The notes: generated by a model not told the origin, from the sequence alone. Shown: positions 33,451 through 43,212, numbered from the stretch's first letter. The stretch: DNA of 64,000 nucleotides from Dickeya zeae NCPPB 2538 (GCF_000406165.1 NZ_CM001977.1:4403234-4467233); one strand, 5' to 3'. Numbers and translations are program-made.

Positions 33451-35136
33451 TCATGATTTCACGCCTTGCTCATTAAGCCACGTCAGTTGTCGGACTATCT
33501 CAGGGTGGTGCAGAAAATCCCGAATACGTTGCGCTCGCCGCACCCCGATGCCCGAAAATTGCTGCCATTGTGCGACCGTACGTTGCTGTAATTGTTCGAG
33601 CGAAACGCCATCCAGCGCCTGTCTGGCACTGGATGGCAACGGCAACCCTAACGCCAGCAACCACTGCCGCAACGGCTGGCGACGCGCCCGCTGGAACTGG
33701 TGATAAATCCGCTCTACGTGTTGTTTATCAACATCACCGCCTGCTGCCAGTTGCGCAGGCTCAAGCGCCAGCCAGGAAACGACATCGACGACCTTGCCCT
33801 GCTGTATCAGCCGTCGCCAGGTGCCCTCACTGATACCGCTGAGCGACAACCCATTACGTCCGCTCATCCACACCAGTCGGGCCAGAAACTGTGGCTGGCA
33901 CGCTTTGCTCCATTGCAAGCAACTGAACACATCAAAAGATGACGCCGCCGGAACGCTAATCGCCTCACGTACCGCACCGCGCCACACCACAGCGTCCAGC
34001 CGGGGAATCCCCAATCCTGCCAGACTGATGCTGACCCGATCACCCGGTAACACATCCCACTGCCGCCAGCGGGAAACCGAACCGAGATTAACCCGGCTCA
34101 CGTTCTTGTCATCCAGCATCATCGGTTGTACCTGCAACACGACCGTCATTCTGCCGGTACGCCCAATCTCGACATCAACACCGGTGACTTCCGTTACCCG
34201 ATTCACTAACGGGTATTTCCAGGCTATGGCCCACTCAGTTGGCGTATCCTGCCAATAACGCCCGGCGGGTTCCTGCGACTGATGCAATACCACGCCATCG
34301 GTTACAAACGGCAGCGGCGCTTGATACCAGCGTTCACGCCATCGCGCCGCCTCTTCAAAGGAAGCAATGGGCTGGGTGTAGTCTGCTGTTAGCCCAAATC
34401 CCAGTTCCCGTAATGCTGCAAGCCGCGCCGGCATGTCTGCCGGGCCGTCAGGCCAGGCCCAGATGAACACGCCAATGCGAGACAGCAACGGTGACGGCTG
34501 TTTTCGTCGCATTTCACCCGCGACCTGAGCCCGCGCATTGATGCCGCCAGTCAGCTGCTGCCGATGCGCTGTCACTGACAAATACAGCTCCCCCTGCAAT
34601 ACCAGACGACCCGATATACCGGAAAGTTGCTGCGGCACGGCATTCATCTGACGTACTTTATCTGTCCAGTCTTCTCCCTGGCGACCATTGCCGCGACTGA
34701 TGGCACTGACCAATTTTCCTTGTTCATACACCAGCGTCACCGCGACACCGTCGATTTTAGGTTGTATCCACAGGTCACGATGCTGAGCTATCCACTGTTT
34801 CAACTCCGCTGGTTCAGTCAGTTTTTTCAGACCGGTATGCGCCACCGGGTGTGGTTGCTTACCACTTGATGGCAGGCTAACCGCAAAACCGTCGGCGTCC
34901 GCCTGAAAACACACCTGCCAGGTCGCCAGCGTTTGGCGCAGTTGATCATAGACCTGATCGTCAACCGGGCTCTGGCCACGGTCATAATAAGCATTGTCCC
35001 ACTGTGTCAGTTGTTGCCCCAGCCGGGCTATCTCCTGTTCAGCCCGTGCAGGGGACCATGCCGGACAAGGCTCCGCCTTGACCCATCCGCTGGTCGCAAG
35101 CCATAACATGACCGCCAGCGCATATCGATATCGCAT
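33451..35136 (-). CDS. ligB: NAD-dependent DNA ligase LigB
   Basis: 561 residues from the ATG at 35136 (AGGGAGG before it), the family length. The adenylation Lys is in IQPKIDGVAV (Lys127); the OB-fold and a C-terminal helix-hairpin-helix region (FSGIGVRRAQRIRDFL near 530) are present. The zinc finger and BRCT domain of LigA are absent, as is normal for LigB. The N terminus has a signal-peptide-like stretch (MRYRYALAVMLWLATSGWVKA), a known oddity of this family. It is divergent from gmk, as in E. coli. Confidence 0.93.
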   Translation of the reverse strand: MRYRYALAVMLWLATSGWVKAEPCPAWSPARAEQEIARLGQQLTQWDNAYYDRGQSPVDDQVYDQLRQTLATWQVCFQADADGFAVSLPSSGKQPHPVAHTGLKKLTEPAELKQWIAQHRDLWIQPKIDGVAVTLVYEQGKLVSAISRGNGRQGEDWTDKVRQMNAVPQQLSGISGRLVLQGELYLSVTAHRQQLTGGINARAQVAGEMRRKQPSPLLSRIGVFIWAWPDGPADMPARLAALRELGFGLTADYTQPIASFEEAARWRERWYQAPLPFVTDGVVLHQSQEPAGRYWQDTPTEWAIAWKYPLVNRVTEVTGVDVEIGRTGRMTVVLQVQPMMLDDKNVSRVNLGSVSRWRQWDVLPGDRVSISLAGLGIPRLDAVVWRGAVREAISVPAASSFDVFSCLQWSKACQPQFLARLVWMSGRNGLSLSGISEGTWRRLIQQGKVVDVVSWLALEPAQLAAGGDVDKQHVERIYHQFQRARRQPLRQWLLALGLPLPSSARQALDGVSLEQLQQRTVAQWQQFSGIGVRRAQRIRDFLHHPEIVRQLTWLNEQGVKS

Positions 35137-35428
35137 CGCTTTTCCTCCCTGAGCGAAAACCCAGGCATTAATCCGCAGACAGTCAGAAAATACGAGCGTA
35201 AAAATCAGGTGATGCGAACTAAGCCGCACAGTATTGAGTGCTTTGCAGCAAGCAGAAGAAAAACGGGAAAGCGGCCCGCAAAGTAAACAAAGGTGGGGTG
35301 ACAGATAACGGGTGGAGTATCAGGCTGTGTTTCACCACGCGACGGCCTACACAGCGGCGTGTATAATGCGGAAAAACGCGCAACTGGTTGCATCTCTTCT
35401 TCCATCTTTATCAGACGCAGAATTCATT

Positions 35429-36052
35429 ATGGCTCAAGGCACGTTGTATATTGTTTCCGCCCCCAGTGGTGCAGGGAAATCGAGTTTAATTCAGGCGCTG
35501 TTGAAAACGCAGCCACTCTATGACACCCAGGTTTCCATTTCGCACACCACACGCGCCATGCGCCCGGGTGAAGTTCACGGTGAACACTACTTCTTCGTCC
35601 CGACCGATGAATTCAAGCAGATGATCGCAGCGGATGACTTTCTGGAATACGCTGAGGTTTTCGGCAATTATTACGGTACGTCCCGCGCCGCTATCGAGCA
35701 GGTGCTCTCCACCGGCGTTGACGTCTTTCTGGACATTGACTGGCAGGGTGCACGCCAGATTCGCGAGCGCATGCCGCAAGCCCGCAGTATTTTCATTCTG
35801 CCGCCTTCGCAAGACGAACTGGAACGTCGCCTGCGCGGGCGCGGTCAGGACAGCGAAGAGGTCATTGCCCGCCGGATGAAACAGGCGGTGGCAGAAATGA
35901 GCCATTACGCTGAATACGATTATCTTATTGTGAATGACGACTTCGATCTGGCATTACTGGATCTGAAAACCATTATTCGTGCTGAGCGTCTGCGCCTGAG
36001 CCGCCAGAAAGTTCGACATGACGCTTTAATCACCAAACTATTGGCAGACTGA
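35429..36052 (+). CDS. gmk: Guanylate kinase
   Basis: 207 residues from the ATG at 35429, matching E. coli Gmk in length; longer in-frame openings upstream are not supported. The P-loop is APSGAGKSS (11-19), followed by HTTRAMRPGEVHGEHYFFV (about 39-57), the GMP-binding segment. It phosphorylates GMP to GDP in the cytoplasm. First gene of the gmk-rpoZ-spoT-trmH-recG order. Confidence 0.97.
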   Translation: MAQGTLYIVSAPSGAGKSSLIQALLKTQPLYDTQVSISHTTRAMRPGEVHGEHYFFVPTDEFKQMIAADDFLEYAEVFGNYYGTSRAAIEQVLSTGVDVFLDIDWQGARQIRERMPQARSIFILPPSQDELERRLRGRGQDSEEVIARRMKQAVAEMSHYAEYDYLIVNDDFDLALLDLKTIIRAERLRLSRQKVRHDALITKLLAD

Positions 36053-36106
36053 CGGCACTTTCAGTATGATGCCCAGTCATTTTATTTCCCCACTGGAGTA
36101 CACACT

Positions 36107-36382
36107 ATGGCACGCGTAACTGTTCAGGACGCTGTAGAAAAAATTGGTAACCGTTTTGACCTGGTGCTGGTCGCAGCTCGTCGCGCCCGTCAGATCCAGG
36201 TGGGTGGCAAAGATCCACTGGTTCCGGAAGAAAACGATAAGTACACCGTGATTGCGCTGCGCGAAATTGAAGAAGGCCTGATCAACGGTCAGATTCTGGA
36301 CACCCGCGAGCGTCAGGAACAACAGGAACAGGAAGCAGCGGAAATTCAAGCGGTTACCGCTATTGCTGAAGGTCGTCGTTAA
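36107..36382 (+). CDS. rpoZ: RNA polymerase omega subunit
   Basis: 91 residues starting MARVTVQDAVEKIGNRFDLVLVAARRARQ, the conserved omega sequence that clamps the beta' C terminus and forms part of ppGpp site 1. GGAG precedes the ATG. It lies 54 bp after gmk and 24 bp before spoT, so it shares their transcript. Confidence 0.97.
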   Translation: MARVTVQDAVEKIGNRFDLVLVAARRARQIQVGGKDPLVPEENDKYTVIALREIEEGLINGQILDTRERQEQQEQEAAEIQAVTAIAEGRR

Positions 36383-36406
36383 TTCGCATTCGGTCGTGAG
36401 TCGCCC

Positions 36407-38509
36407 TTGTATCTGTTTGAAAGCCTCAATCTGCTGATTCAGCGTTATCTGCCGGAAGACCAGATAAAACGTCTCAAGCAGGCTTATCTCGTTGCACGTG
36501 ACGCTCACGAGGGCCAGACACGCTCCAGCGGTGAGCCTTACATCACGCATCCGGTGGCGGTAGCCTGTATTTTGGCTGAAATGCGTCTCGACTATGAAAC
36601 GCTGATGGCCGCCTTGCTGCATGATGTCATCGAAGATACGCCCGCCACCTACCAGGATATGGAACAGCTGTTCGGCAAAAGCGTAGCTGAACTGGTGGAA
36701 GGCGTTTCCAAGCTGGATAAGCTGAAATTCCGCGATAAGAAAGAGGCGCAGGCGGAAAACTTCCGCAAAATGATCATGGCGATGGTGCAGGATATCCGCG
36801 TCATTCTGATCAAACTGGCCGACCGCACCCATAACATGCGAACACTGGGATCGTTGCGTCCGGACAAACGCCGACGCATCGCCCGGGAAACGCTGGAAAT
36901 TTATAGTCCGCTCGCACACCGTCTCGGTATTCATCATCTGAAAACCGAACTCGAAGAGCTGGGCTTTGAAGCGCTCTACCCCAACCGTTATCGGGTTATT
37001 AAAGAGGTGGTGAAAGCCGCCCGCGGCAACCGTAAGGAGATGATTCAAAAGATCCTCTCCGAAATTGAAGGGCGTTTGAAAGAAGCGGGTATCAGTTGTC
37101 GCGTCAGCGGCCGCGAAAAGCATCTGTACTCCATTTATTGCAAGATGCACCTGAAAGAGCAACGCTTTCATTCCATTATGGATATCTATGCCTTTCGGGT
37201 GATCGTGCGGGAAGTCGATACCTGCTATCGCGTACTGGGGCAGGTACACAGCTTATATAAACCGCGCCCGGGTCGGGTGAAAGACTATATCGCCATCCCT
37301 AAAGCTAACGGCTATCAGTCGCTCCATACCTCCCTTATCGGGCCACATGGCGTACCGGTAGAAGTCCAGATCCGTACCGAGGACATGGACCAGATGGCGG
37401 AAATGGGGGTTGCCGCACATTGGGCTTACAAAGAAGGCGAAAGCAGCAGCACCACGGCACAGGTGCGCGCTCAACGCTGGATGCAAAGCCTGCTGGAACT
37501 GCAGCAAAGCGCCGGAAGCTCTTTCGAATTCATAGAAAGCGTTAAATCTGATCTGTTCCCAGACGAAATTTACGTGTTCACACCAGAAGGCCGCATTGTC
37601 GAGCTGCCTGCTGGCGCGACACCGGTGGACTTCGCTTACGCAGTACACACCGACATCGGCCACGCCTGCGTCGGTGCACGCGTCGACCGCCAGCCTTATC
37701 CGCTATCTCAGGCGTTGTCCAGCGGGCAAACCATCGAAATTATCACTGCGCCGGGCGCTCGCCCGAACGCTGCCTGGCTCAACTTTGTCGTCAGTTCCAA
37801 AGCCCGCGCCAAAATTCGCCAGATGCTGAAAAACCTCAAGCGTGACGACTCCGTCAGCCTGGGGCGCCGTCTGATTAATCATGCGTTGGGCAGCGGCCGT
37901 AAACTGTCCGACATTCCAGAGCAAAACATTCAGCGAGAGCTGGAGCGTATGAAGCTCGCTTCTCTGGATGATCTGCTGGCGGAAATCGGTCTGGGTAATG
38001 CCATGAGCGTGGTGGTAGCCCGTAATCTGCTGGAAGAGCGTGCTGAAAACGGCACAACCGGCATTCGCAAACTGCCAATCAAGGGTGCCGACGGCGTCTT
38101 GATCACCTTCGCTAAGTGCTGTCGCCCTATCCCTGGCGACCCCATTATCGCGCATGTCAGCCCCGGCAAAGGGCTGGTGATTCATCATGAATCCTGCCGC
38201 AACATCCGTGGCTACCAGAAAGAGCCTGAGAAATTCATGGCGGTAGAGTGGGATGAGGTAACCGAGCAAGATTTCATGACCGAAATCAAGGTCGACATGT
38301 TCAACCATCAGGGTGCATTAGCTAACCTGACGGCGGCGATCAGCGCATCGAACTCCAATATTCAGAGTATCAACACTGAAGAACGGGATGGCCGGGTGTA
38401 CAGCGCCTTTATCCGCCTCACCACACGCGACCGTATCCATCTTGCGAATATTATGCGCAAGATCCGCGTGATGCCGGACGTGATTAAAGTCAACCGTAAC
38501 CGAAATTAG
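36407..38509 (+). CDS. spoT: Bifunctional (p)ppGpp synthetase/hydrolase SpoT
   Basis: 700 residues starting at a TTG codon, as in E. coli (start MYLFESLNLLIQRYLPEDQI). The hydrolase HD motif is LLHDVIEDT (His72, Asp73); the synthetase domain follows at about 200-340; a TGS domain is at about 385-445 (DEIYVFTPEGRIVELPAGATPVDFAYAVH); a helical and CC/ZFD region and a C-terminal ACT domain (about 625-700) complete it. It sets ppGpp levels in response to carbon, iron and fatty-acid limitation. Neighbour rpoZ is part of a ppGpp target. Confidence 0.97.
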   Translation: MYLFESLNLLIQRYLPEDQIKRLKQAYLVARDAHEGQTRSSGEPYITHPVAVACILAEMRLDYETLMAALLHDVIEDTPATYQDMEQLFGKSVAELVEGVSKLDKLKFRDKKEAQAENFRKMIMAMVQDIRVILIKLADRTHNMRTLGSLRPDKRRRIARETLEIYSPLAHRLGIHHLKTELEELGFEALYPNRYRVIKEVVKAARGNRKEMIQKILSEIEGRLKEAGISCRVSGREKHLYSIYCKMHLKEQRFHSIMDIYAFRVIVREVDTCYRVLGQVHSLYKPRPGRVKDYIAIPKANGYQSLHTSLIGPHGVPVEVQIRTEDMDQMAEMGVAAHWAYKEGESSSTTAQVRAQRWMQSLLELQQSAGSSFEFIESVKSDLFPDEIYVFTPEGRIVELPAGATPVDFAYAVHTDIGHACVGARVDRQPYPLSQALSSGQTIEIITAPGARPNAAWLNFVVSSKARAKIRQMLKNLKRDDSVSLGRRLINHALGSGRKLSDIPEQNIQRELERMKLASLDDLLAEIGLGNAMSVVVARNLLEERAENGTTGIRKLPIKGADGVLITFAKCCRPIPGDPIIAHVSPGKGLVIHHESCRNIRGYQKEPEKFMAVEWDEVTEQDFMTEIKVDMFNHQGALANLTAAISASNSNIQSINTEERDGRVYSAFIRLTTRDRIHLANIMRKIRVMPDVIKVNRNRN

Positions 38510-38515
38510 CCAGTT

Positions 38516-39208
38516 ATGACCCCAGAACGTTATACACGTATCCGCGAGATGCTTAACAACCGTCAGCCTGACCTGACTGTGTGCATGGAGCAGGTACATA
38601 AGCCACACAACGTATCCGCCGTTATCCGTACCGCCGATGCCGTTGGCGTACATCAGGTGCATGCCGTGTGGCCCACCAGTCGCATGAAAACCTTGGTGTC
38701 TACCGCGGCAGGCAGCAACAGTTGGGTTCAAGTCAAAACCCACCGTACCATTCAGGATGCAGCCCACCATCTGAAAGCGCAGGGGATGCAAATTCTGGCG
38801 ACCAACCTGTCCGCCGACGCGGTCGACTTCCGCGATGTGGATTACACCCGCCCGACCTGCATCCTGCTTGGCCAGGAAAAAACCGGTATTTCTGGTGAGG
38901 CGTTGGCTCTCGCTGATCAGGACATCATCATTCCGATGATCGGTATGGTGCAGTCGCTGAACGTGTCGGTCGCTTCCGCCCTGATTCTGTATGAAGCGCA
39001 ACGCCAGCGTCAGTTGGCAGGGATGTACCAGCGCGAAGACAGCCCTTTGGATGAGGAAGAGCAACAACGCCTGCTGTTTGAAGGGGGTTACCCGGTACTG
39101 GCCCGCGTCGCCAAACGCAAAGGGCTGCCGCGCCCACATATTGACCAGACCGGCCAGGTGATTGCCGATGCACCCTGGTGGGCGGCGATGCAATCCACGG
39201 AGCAATAA
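38516..39208 (+). CDS. trmH: tRNA (guanosine-18-2'-O)-methyltransferase
   Basis: 230 residues of the SPOUT class. Motif 1 is HNVSAVIRTADAVGVHQVHAV (about 24-44), motif 2 ILLGQEKTGIS (about 118-128) and motif 3 IIIPMIGMVQSLNVSVASALILYEA (about 139-163), which form the trefoil-knot SAM site. It methylates G18 of tRNAs. The start lies 6 bp after spoT; the TAA stop overlaps the recG ATG (TAATG). Confidence 0.96.
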   Translation: MTPERYTRIREMLNNRQPDLTVCMEQVHKPHNVSAVIRTADAVGVHQVHAVWPTSRMKTLVSTAAGSNSWVQVKTHRTIQDAAHHLKAQGMQILATNLSADAVDFRDVDYTRPTCILLGQEKTGISGEALALADQDIIIPMIGMVQSLNVSVASALILYEAQRQRQLAGMYQREDSPLDEEEQQRLLFEGGYPVLARVAKRKGLPRPHIDQTGQVIADAPWWAAMQSTEQ

Positions 39209-41289
39209 TGGATAGCCGCCTGCTGCATACCCAGCCGTTGAGCACCCTTGCCGGCGTCGGGGCCAGCCAGGCGGAAAAACTGGCCCGTCTTGGTCTGGAG
39301 ACGGTGCAGGATCTGCTGCTACATCTGCCACTTCGCTACGAAGACCGCACCCATCTTTATCACATTAACGATCTGTTGCCAGGCATGTACGCTACGGTAG
39401 AAGGCGATGTGCTGCGCAGCGATATCACCTTCGGCCAACGCCGGATGCTGACCTGCCAAATCAGCGATGGCAGCGGCATGCTCACGCTACGCTTCTTTAA
39501 TTTCAACGCAGCCATGAAAAACAGCCTGTCGCCGGGCCAACGCGTACTGGCCTATGGGGAAGTACGACGCGGCAAGCTGGGCGGTGAAATGATCCATCCG
39601 GAATACCGGGTGCAGGGCGAAAGCACGACGGTCGAGTTGCAGGAAACGCTGACGCCGGTTTATCCCACCACTGAGGGAGTGCGGCAGGCGACGCTGCGTA
39701 AGCTGACCGACCAGGCGCTGAAACTGCTGGATACCCATCCGATTGACGAACTTCTGCCCCAGGAAATGCGCCACGGATTGATCAGCCTGCCAGATGCGTT
39801 ACGCACCCTGCACCGCCCACCACCGGATGTAAAGCTGGCGGAATTGGAGCAAGGAAAACACCCGGCACAGCAACGTCTGGTGATAGAAGAACTGCTGGCA
39901 CACCACCTGAGTATGCTGGCGGTGCGCGCGGGTGCACAACGCCACCGGGCGCTGGCGCTGGATACCAAAGACGACCTGAAGCAACAACTGCTGGCCGCGC
40001 TGCCGTTCAGCCCGACCGGTGCGCAACAACGGGTGGTGGCGGAAATCGAACAGGATATGAATCAACCCTTTCCGATGATGCGTCTGGTTCAAGGCGATGT
40101 GGGCTCCGGTAAAACACTGGTCGCGGCGTTGGCGGCGTTGCGGGCCATCGCTCACGGCAAACAGGTGGCGCTGATGGCACCAACGGAATTACTGGCTGAG
40201 CAACATGCCGCTAATTTCCGTCGCTGGTTCGAACCACTGGGTATTGAGGTGGGCTGGCTCGCGGGCAAGCAAAAGGGTAAAGCGCGGCAGGCCCAGCAAG
40301 AGGCTATCGCCAGTGGACAGGTTTCTATGGTGATCGGCACCCATGCTATTTTTCAGCAACAGGTTCAGTTCAGCGGTCTGGCGTTGGTGATTATCGACGA
40401 ACAACACCGATTTGGTGTGCATCAACGGCTGGCGTTGTGGGAAAAAGGCGAAGAGCAGGGCTTCCACCCTCACCAGTTGATCATGACTGCCACACCGATT
40501 CCCCGCACGCTGGCGATGACCGCCTATGCCGACCTGGACACCTCAGTCATTGATGAACTGCCACCGGGCCGCACACCGGTAACCACCGTCGCCATTCCCG
40601 ACACTCGCCGCGCCGACATTATTGAGCGGGTACGCCATGCCTGTCTGCAAGAGGGGCGGCAGGCATACTGGGTCTGCACCCTGATTGAAGAGTCCGAACT
40701 GTTGGAAGCACAGGCGGCCGAAGCGACCTGCCAGGAACTAAAAGCCGCGTTACCCGACCTCACGGTTGGTCTGGTGCATGGCCGGATGAAAGCGAAGGAA
40801 AAACAGGCCGTCATGGAGGCATTCAAAGCCAATCAACTGCATTTGTTGGTCGCGACGACCGTGATTGAGGTTGGTGTGGATGTGCCGAACGCCAGCCTGA
40901 TGATCATCGAAAACCCAGAACGGCTGGGGCTGGCGCAATTGCATCAATTACGTGGCCGCGTCGGCCGTGGGGCCATCGCCTCCCACTGCGTGTTACTGTA
41001 CAAATCACCACTGAGTAAAACTGCGCAAATGCGGCTTCAGGTTTTGCGCGATAGCAACGATGGCTTCGTCATCGCCCAGCGCGATCTGGAAATTCGCGGG
41101 CCCGGCGAACTGCTCGGTACCCGTCAGACCGGTAACGCCGCTTTCAAAGTGGCGGATTTACTGCGCGATCAGGCACTGATTCCGCAAGTCCAACGAGTCT
41201 CGCGCCATATCCATGATCACTACCCGGAACATGCCAGAGCACTGATCGAGCGCTGGTTGCCAGAACGTACCCGTTATACCAACGCCTGA
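39208..41289 (+). CDS. recG: ATP-dependent DNA helicase RecG
   Basis: 693 residues, same as E. coli RecG. N-terminal wedge/OB domain (about 60-160), Walker A GDVGSGKT near 295, DEQH box IIDEQHRFG near 400, motif III TATPIPRT near 430, and motif VI QLRGRVGRG near 585. It remodels stalled forks and Holliday junctions. Translation is coupled to trmH through a one-base TAATG overlap. The following gene is xanP; gltS, which separates them in E. coli, is absent. Confidence 0.97.
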   Translation: MDSRLLHTQPLSTLAGVGASQAEKLARLGLETVQDLLLHLPLRYEDRTHLYHINDLLPGMYATVEGDVLRSDITFGQRRMLTCQISDGSGMLTLRFFNFNAAMKNSLSPGQRVLAYGEVRRGKLGGEMIHPEYRVQGESTTVELQETLTPVYPTTEGVRQATLRKLTDQALKLLDTHPIDELLPQEMRHGLISLPDALRTLHRPPPDVKLAELEQGKHPAQQRLVIEELLAHHLSMLAVRAGAQRHRALALDTKDDLKQQLLAALPFSPTGAQQRVVAEIEQDMNQPFPMMRLVQGDVGSGKTLVAALAALRAIAHGKQVALMAPTELLAEQHAANFRRWFEPLGIEVGWLAGKQKGKARQAQQEAIASGQVSMVIGTHAIFQQQVQFSGLALVIIDEQHRFGVHQRLALWEKGEEQGFHPHQLIMTATPIPRTLAMTAYADLDTSVIDELPPGRTPVTTVAIPDTRRADIIERVRHACLQEGRQAYWVCTLIEESELLEAQAAEATCQELKAALPDLTVGLVHGRMKAKEKQAVMEAFKANQLHLLVATTVIEVGVDVPNASLMIIENPERLGLAQLHQLRGRVGRGAIASHCVLLYKSPLSKTAQMRLQVLRDSNDGFVIAQRDLEIRGPGELLGTRQTGNAAFKVADLLRDQALIPQVQRVSRHIHDHYPEHARALIERWLPERTRYTNA

Positions 41290-41419
41290 TGACGTAGAAA
41301 GCATTTTTATTGCTTTGCCCTCATCCCGGCGTTGTTACCCTTATCCTTAATAAAAGGATTGTATCCGGTTGGGTTTATCTGTTTACGACGATGATTCCCG
41401 GTGATAAGTAAATCCCATT

Positions 41420-41435
41420 CCGCAATCGATTGCTT
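41420..41435 (+). promoter_or_regulatory. PurR-box-like palindrome upstream of xanP
   Basis: CCGCAATCGATTGCTT fits the PurR operator pattern ACGCAAACGTTTGCGT in its core (GCAA-CG-TTGC). It is 56 bp before the xanthine permease start, a sensible target for purine repression. Confidence 0.6.
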
Positions 41436-41490
41436 TTACACAGCAGATGATTAAAATGCGTTTTTTGCCGTTCAGGAGCGCCCCGCAATC

Positions 41491-42879
41491 ATGAGTCTTT
41501 CCACCACCGAGCTACCCCAGACTGACGCCGTTACCCCGGCAAACAGCGAGCTGATTTACCGTCTGGAGGACCGGCCTCCTTTACCGCAGACGTTATTCGC
41601 CGCTTGCCAGCATCTGTTGGCGATGTTTGTCGCGGTCATCACCCCGGCGTTACTGATTTGTCAGGCGTTGGGCCTGCCAGCGCAGGATACGCAGCACATC
41701 ATCAGCATGTCGCTGTTTGCTTCCGGTCTGGCTTCCATTTTGCAAATCAAAACCTGGGGACCGGTCGGCTCCGGCCTGTTGTCCATTCAGGGGACCAGCT
41801 TCAACTTTGTTACCCCGCTGATTATGGGCGGTATGGCGCTGAAAAACGGTGGCGCAGATGTACCGACGATGATGGCGGCGCTATTCGGCACACTGATGGT
41901 AGCCTCTTGCACTGAAATTCTGCTGTCACGCGTATTGCACCTGGCTCGCCGCATTATTACGCCGCTGGTTTCCGGTATCGTCGTGATGATCATCGGACTG
42001 TCGCTGATTCAGGTTGGCCTGACATCAATCGGCGGTGGTTTTGCCGCTATGAGTAACCATACGTTTGGGGCACCGAAGAACCTGCTGCTGGCAGCCATCG
42101 TTCTGGTGGTGATTATCATCCTGAACCGCCAGCGTAACCCTTATTTGCGCGTGGCATCGCTGGTTATCGCAATGGCCGTCGGTTATCTGGCCGCCTGGCT
42201 GATGGGTATGCTGCCGGAAAGCACTGGCACATCCAGCCACTCGCTGATTAACGTCCCCACCCCGTTGTACTATGGCCTTGGTTTTGACTGGAATCTGTTA
42301 ATCCCACTGATGCTGGTATTCATGGTGACCTCGCTGGAAACCATCGGTGATATCACCGCCACTTCCGACGTCTCCGAGCAACCAGTCAGCGGCCCGCTCT
42401 ACATGAAGCGCCTGAAGGGCGGCGTACTGGCTAATGGCCTGAATTCTTGCCTGTCTGCCGTGTTCAATACCTTCCCCAACTCCTGCTTTGGGCAGAACAA
42501 TGGCGTGATTCAGCTGACCGGGGTTGCCAGTCGCTATGTCGGTTTCGTTGTAGCATTGATGCTGATCGTACTGGGTCTGTTCCCGGCGGTGAGCGGTTTT
42601 GTGCAGCATATTCCAGAGCCGGTACTCGGCGGCGCAACTATCGTCATGTTCGGTACCATCGCCGCGTCTGGGGTGCGCATTGTCTCCCGCGAGCCGCTTA
42701 ATCGTCGCGCTATTATGATTATTGCGCTGTCGCTGGCCGTTGGTCTGGGTGTCTCCCAGCAGCCACTGATTTTGCAGTTCGCGCCAGACTGGTTGAAAAC
42801 CCTGCTGTCATCAGGTATTGCTGCGGGCGGTATCACAGCAATCGTATTGAATCTGGTGTTCCCTCACGAAAAAGAGTAA
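41491..42879 (+). CDS. xanP: Xanthine permease (NCS2 family)
   Basis: 462 residues, very close in sequence and length to E. coli XanP: LPQTLFAACQHLLAMFVAVITPALLICQALGL, SIQGTSFNFVTPLIMGG, the TM8 segment with Glu in SLETIGDITATSDVS, and the family motif NTFPNSCFGQNNGVIQLTGVASR near 330. It imports xanthine with protons at the inner membrane. Ribosome site AGGAG before the ATG. A PurR-like box lies upstream. The order recG-xanP-yicH fits E. coli apart from loss of gltS. Confidence 0.96.
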   Translation: MSLSTTELPQTDAVTPANSELIYRLEDRPPLPQTLFAACQHLLAMFVAVITPALLICQALGLPAQDTQHIISMSLFASGLASILQIKTWGPVGSGLLSIQGTSFNFVTPLIMGGMALKNGGADVPTMMAALFGTLMVASCTEILLSRVLHLARRIITPLVSGIVVMIIGLSLIQVGLTSIGGGFAAMSNHTFGAPKNLLLAAIVLVVIIILNRQRNPYLRVASLVIAMAVGYLAAWLMGMLPESTGTSSHSLINVPTPLYYGLGFDWNLLIPLMLVFMVTSLETIGDITATSDVSEQPVSGPLYMKRLKGGVLANGLNSCLSAVFNTFPNSCFGQNNGVIQLTGVASRYVGFVVALMLIVLGLFPAVSGFVQHIPEPVLGGATIVMFGTIAASGVRIVSREPLNRRAIMIIALSLAVGLGVSQQPLILQFAPDWLKTLLSSGIAAGGITAIVLNLVFPHEKE

Positions 42880-42913
42880 AGCGCGCTTCCAGAAATTTTT
42901 CCTCTTACGTGAT

Positions 42914-43212
42914 AATAAGGGCCGATGGCGGTATACCCTAAATAATTCGAGTTTCAGGACAAAACGTGTTGCGTTTTGAACAACGCAACGCGTTGGCCCT
43001 TCAGGGCAAGGCTCATTGAGCCTTGTAACGCGGCAAGGGAGAGACAAATTCGTCGGGAACGAATTTGACCAGCCAAAGGCTGGCCTCTGGTGAGAGACAG
43101 GATGTCTCTCATTTCATCCCGATGAGCTTACTCAGGTAAGTGATTCGGGTGACTGAGCGCAGCCAACGCACCTGTAACTTGAAGTATGACGGGTATAACA
43201 TCGGCCCTTATT
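42914..43212. repeat. Structured intergenic repeat lying between the arms of a terminator-like stem
   Basis: Outer 14-bp perfect arms AATAAGGGCCGATG (42914-42927) and CATCGGCCCTTATT (43199-43212) enclose about 270 bp. That insert starts TATACCCTAAATAATTCGAG and ends AACTTGAAGTATGACGGGTATA, the recognisable ends of a dispersed enterobacterial intergenic repeat. Inside are at least four perfect hairpins: CAAGGCTC/GAGCCTTG (43007-43025), CAAATTCGT/ACGAATTTG (43045-43067), CCAGCC/GGCTGG (43069-43083) and GAGAGAC/GTCTCTC (43092-43110). No ORF is supported. Confidence 0.8.

Noticed and set aside
36077..37249. 390-codon open frame antisense to spoT and rpoZ
   Set aside because: It crosses two conserved genes, and its translation shows no recognisable domain; shadow of the coding strand.
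38318..39331. 337-codon open frame antisense to spoT, trmH and recG
   Set aside because: It overlaps three conserved genes and resembles no protein.
42914..43212. CRISPR array or insertion sequence in the xanP-yicH gap
   Set aside because: There are no regularly spaced direct repeats and no transposase; the structure is a non-coding repeat made of hairpins.
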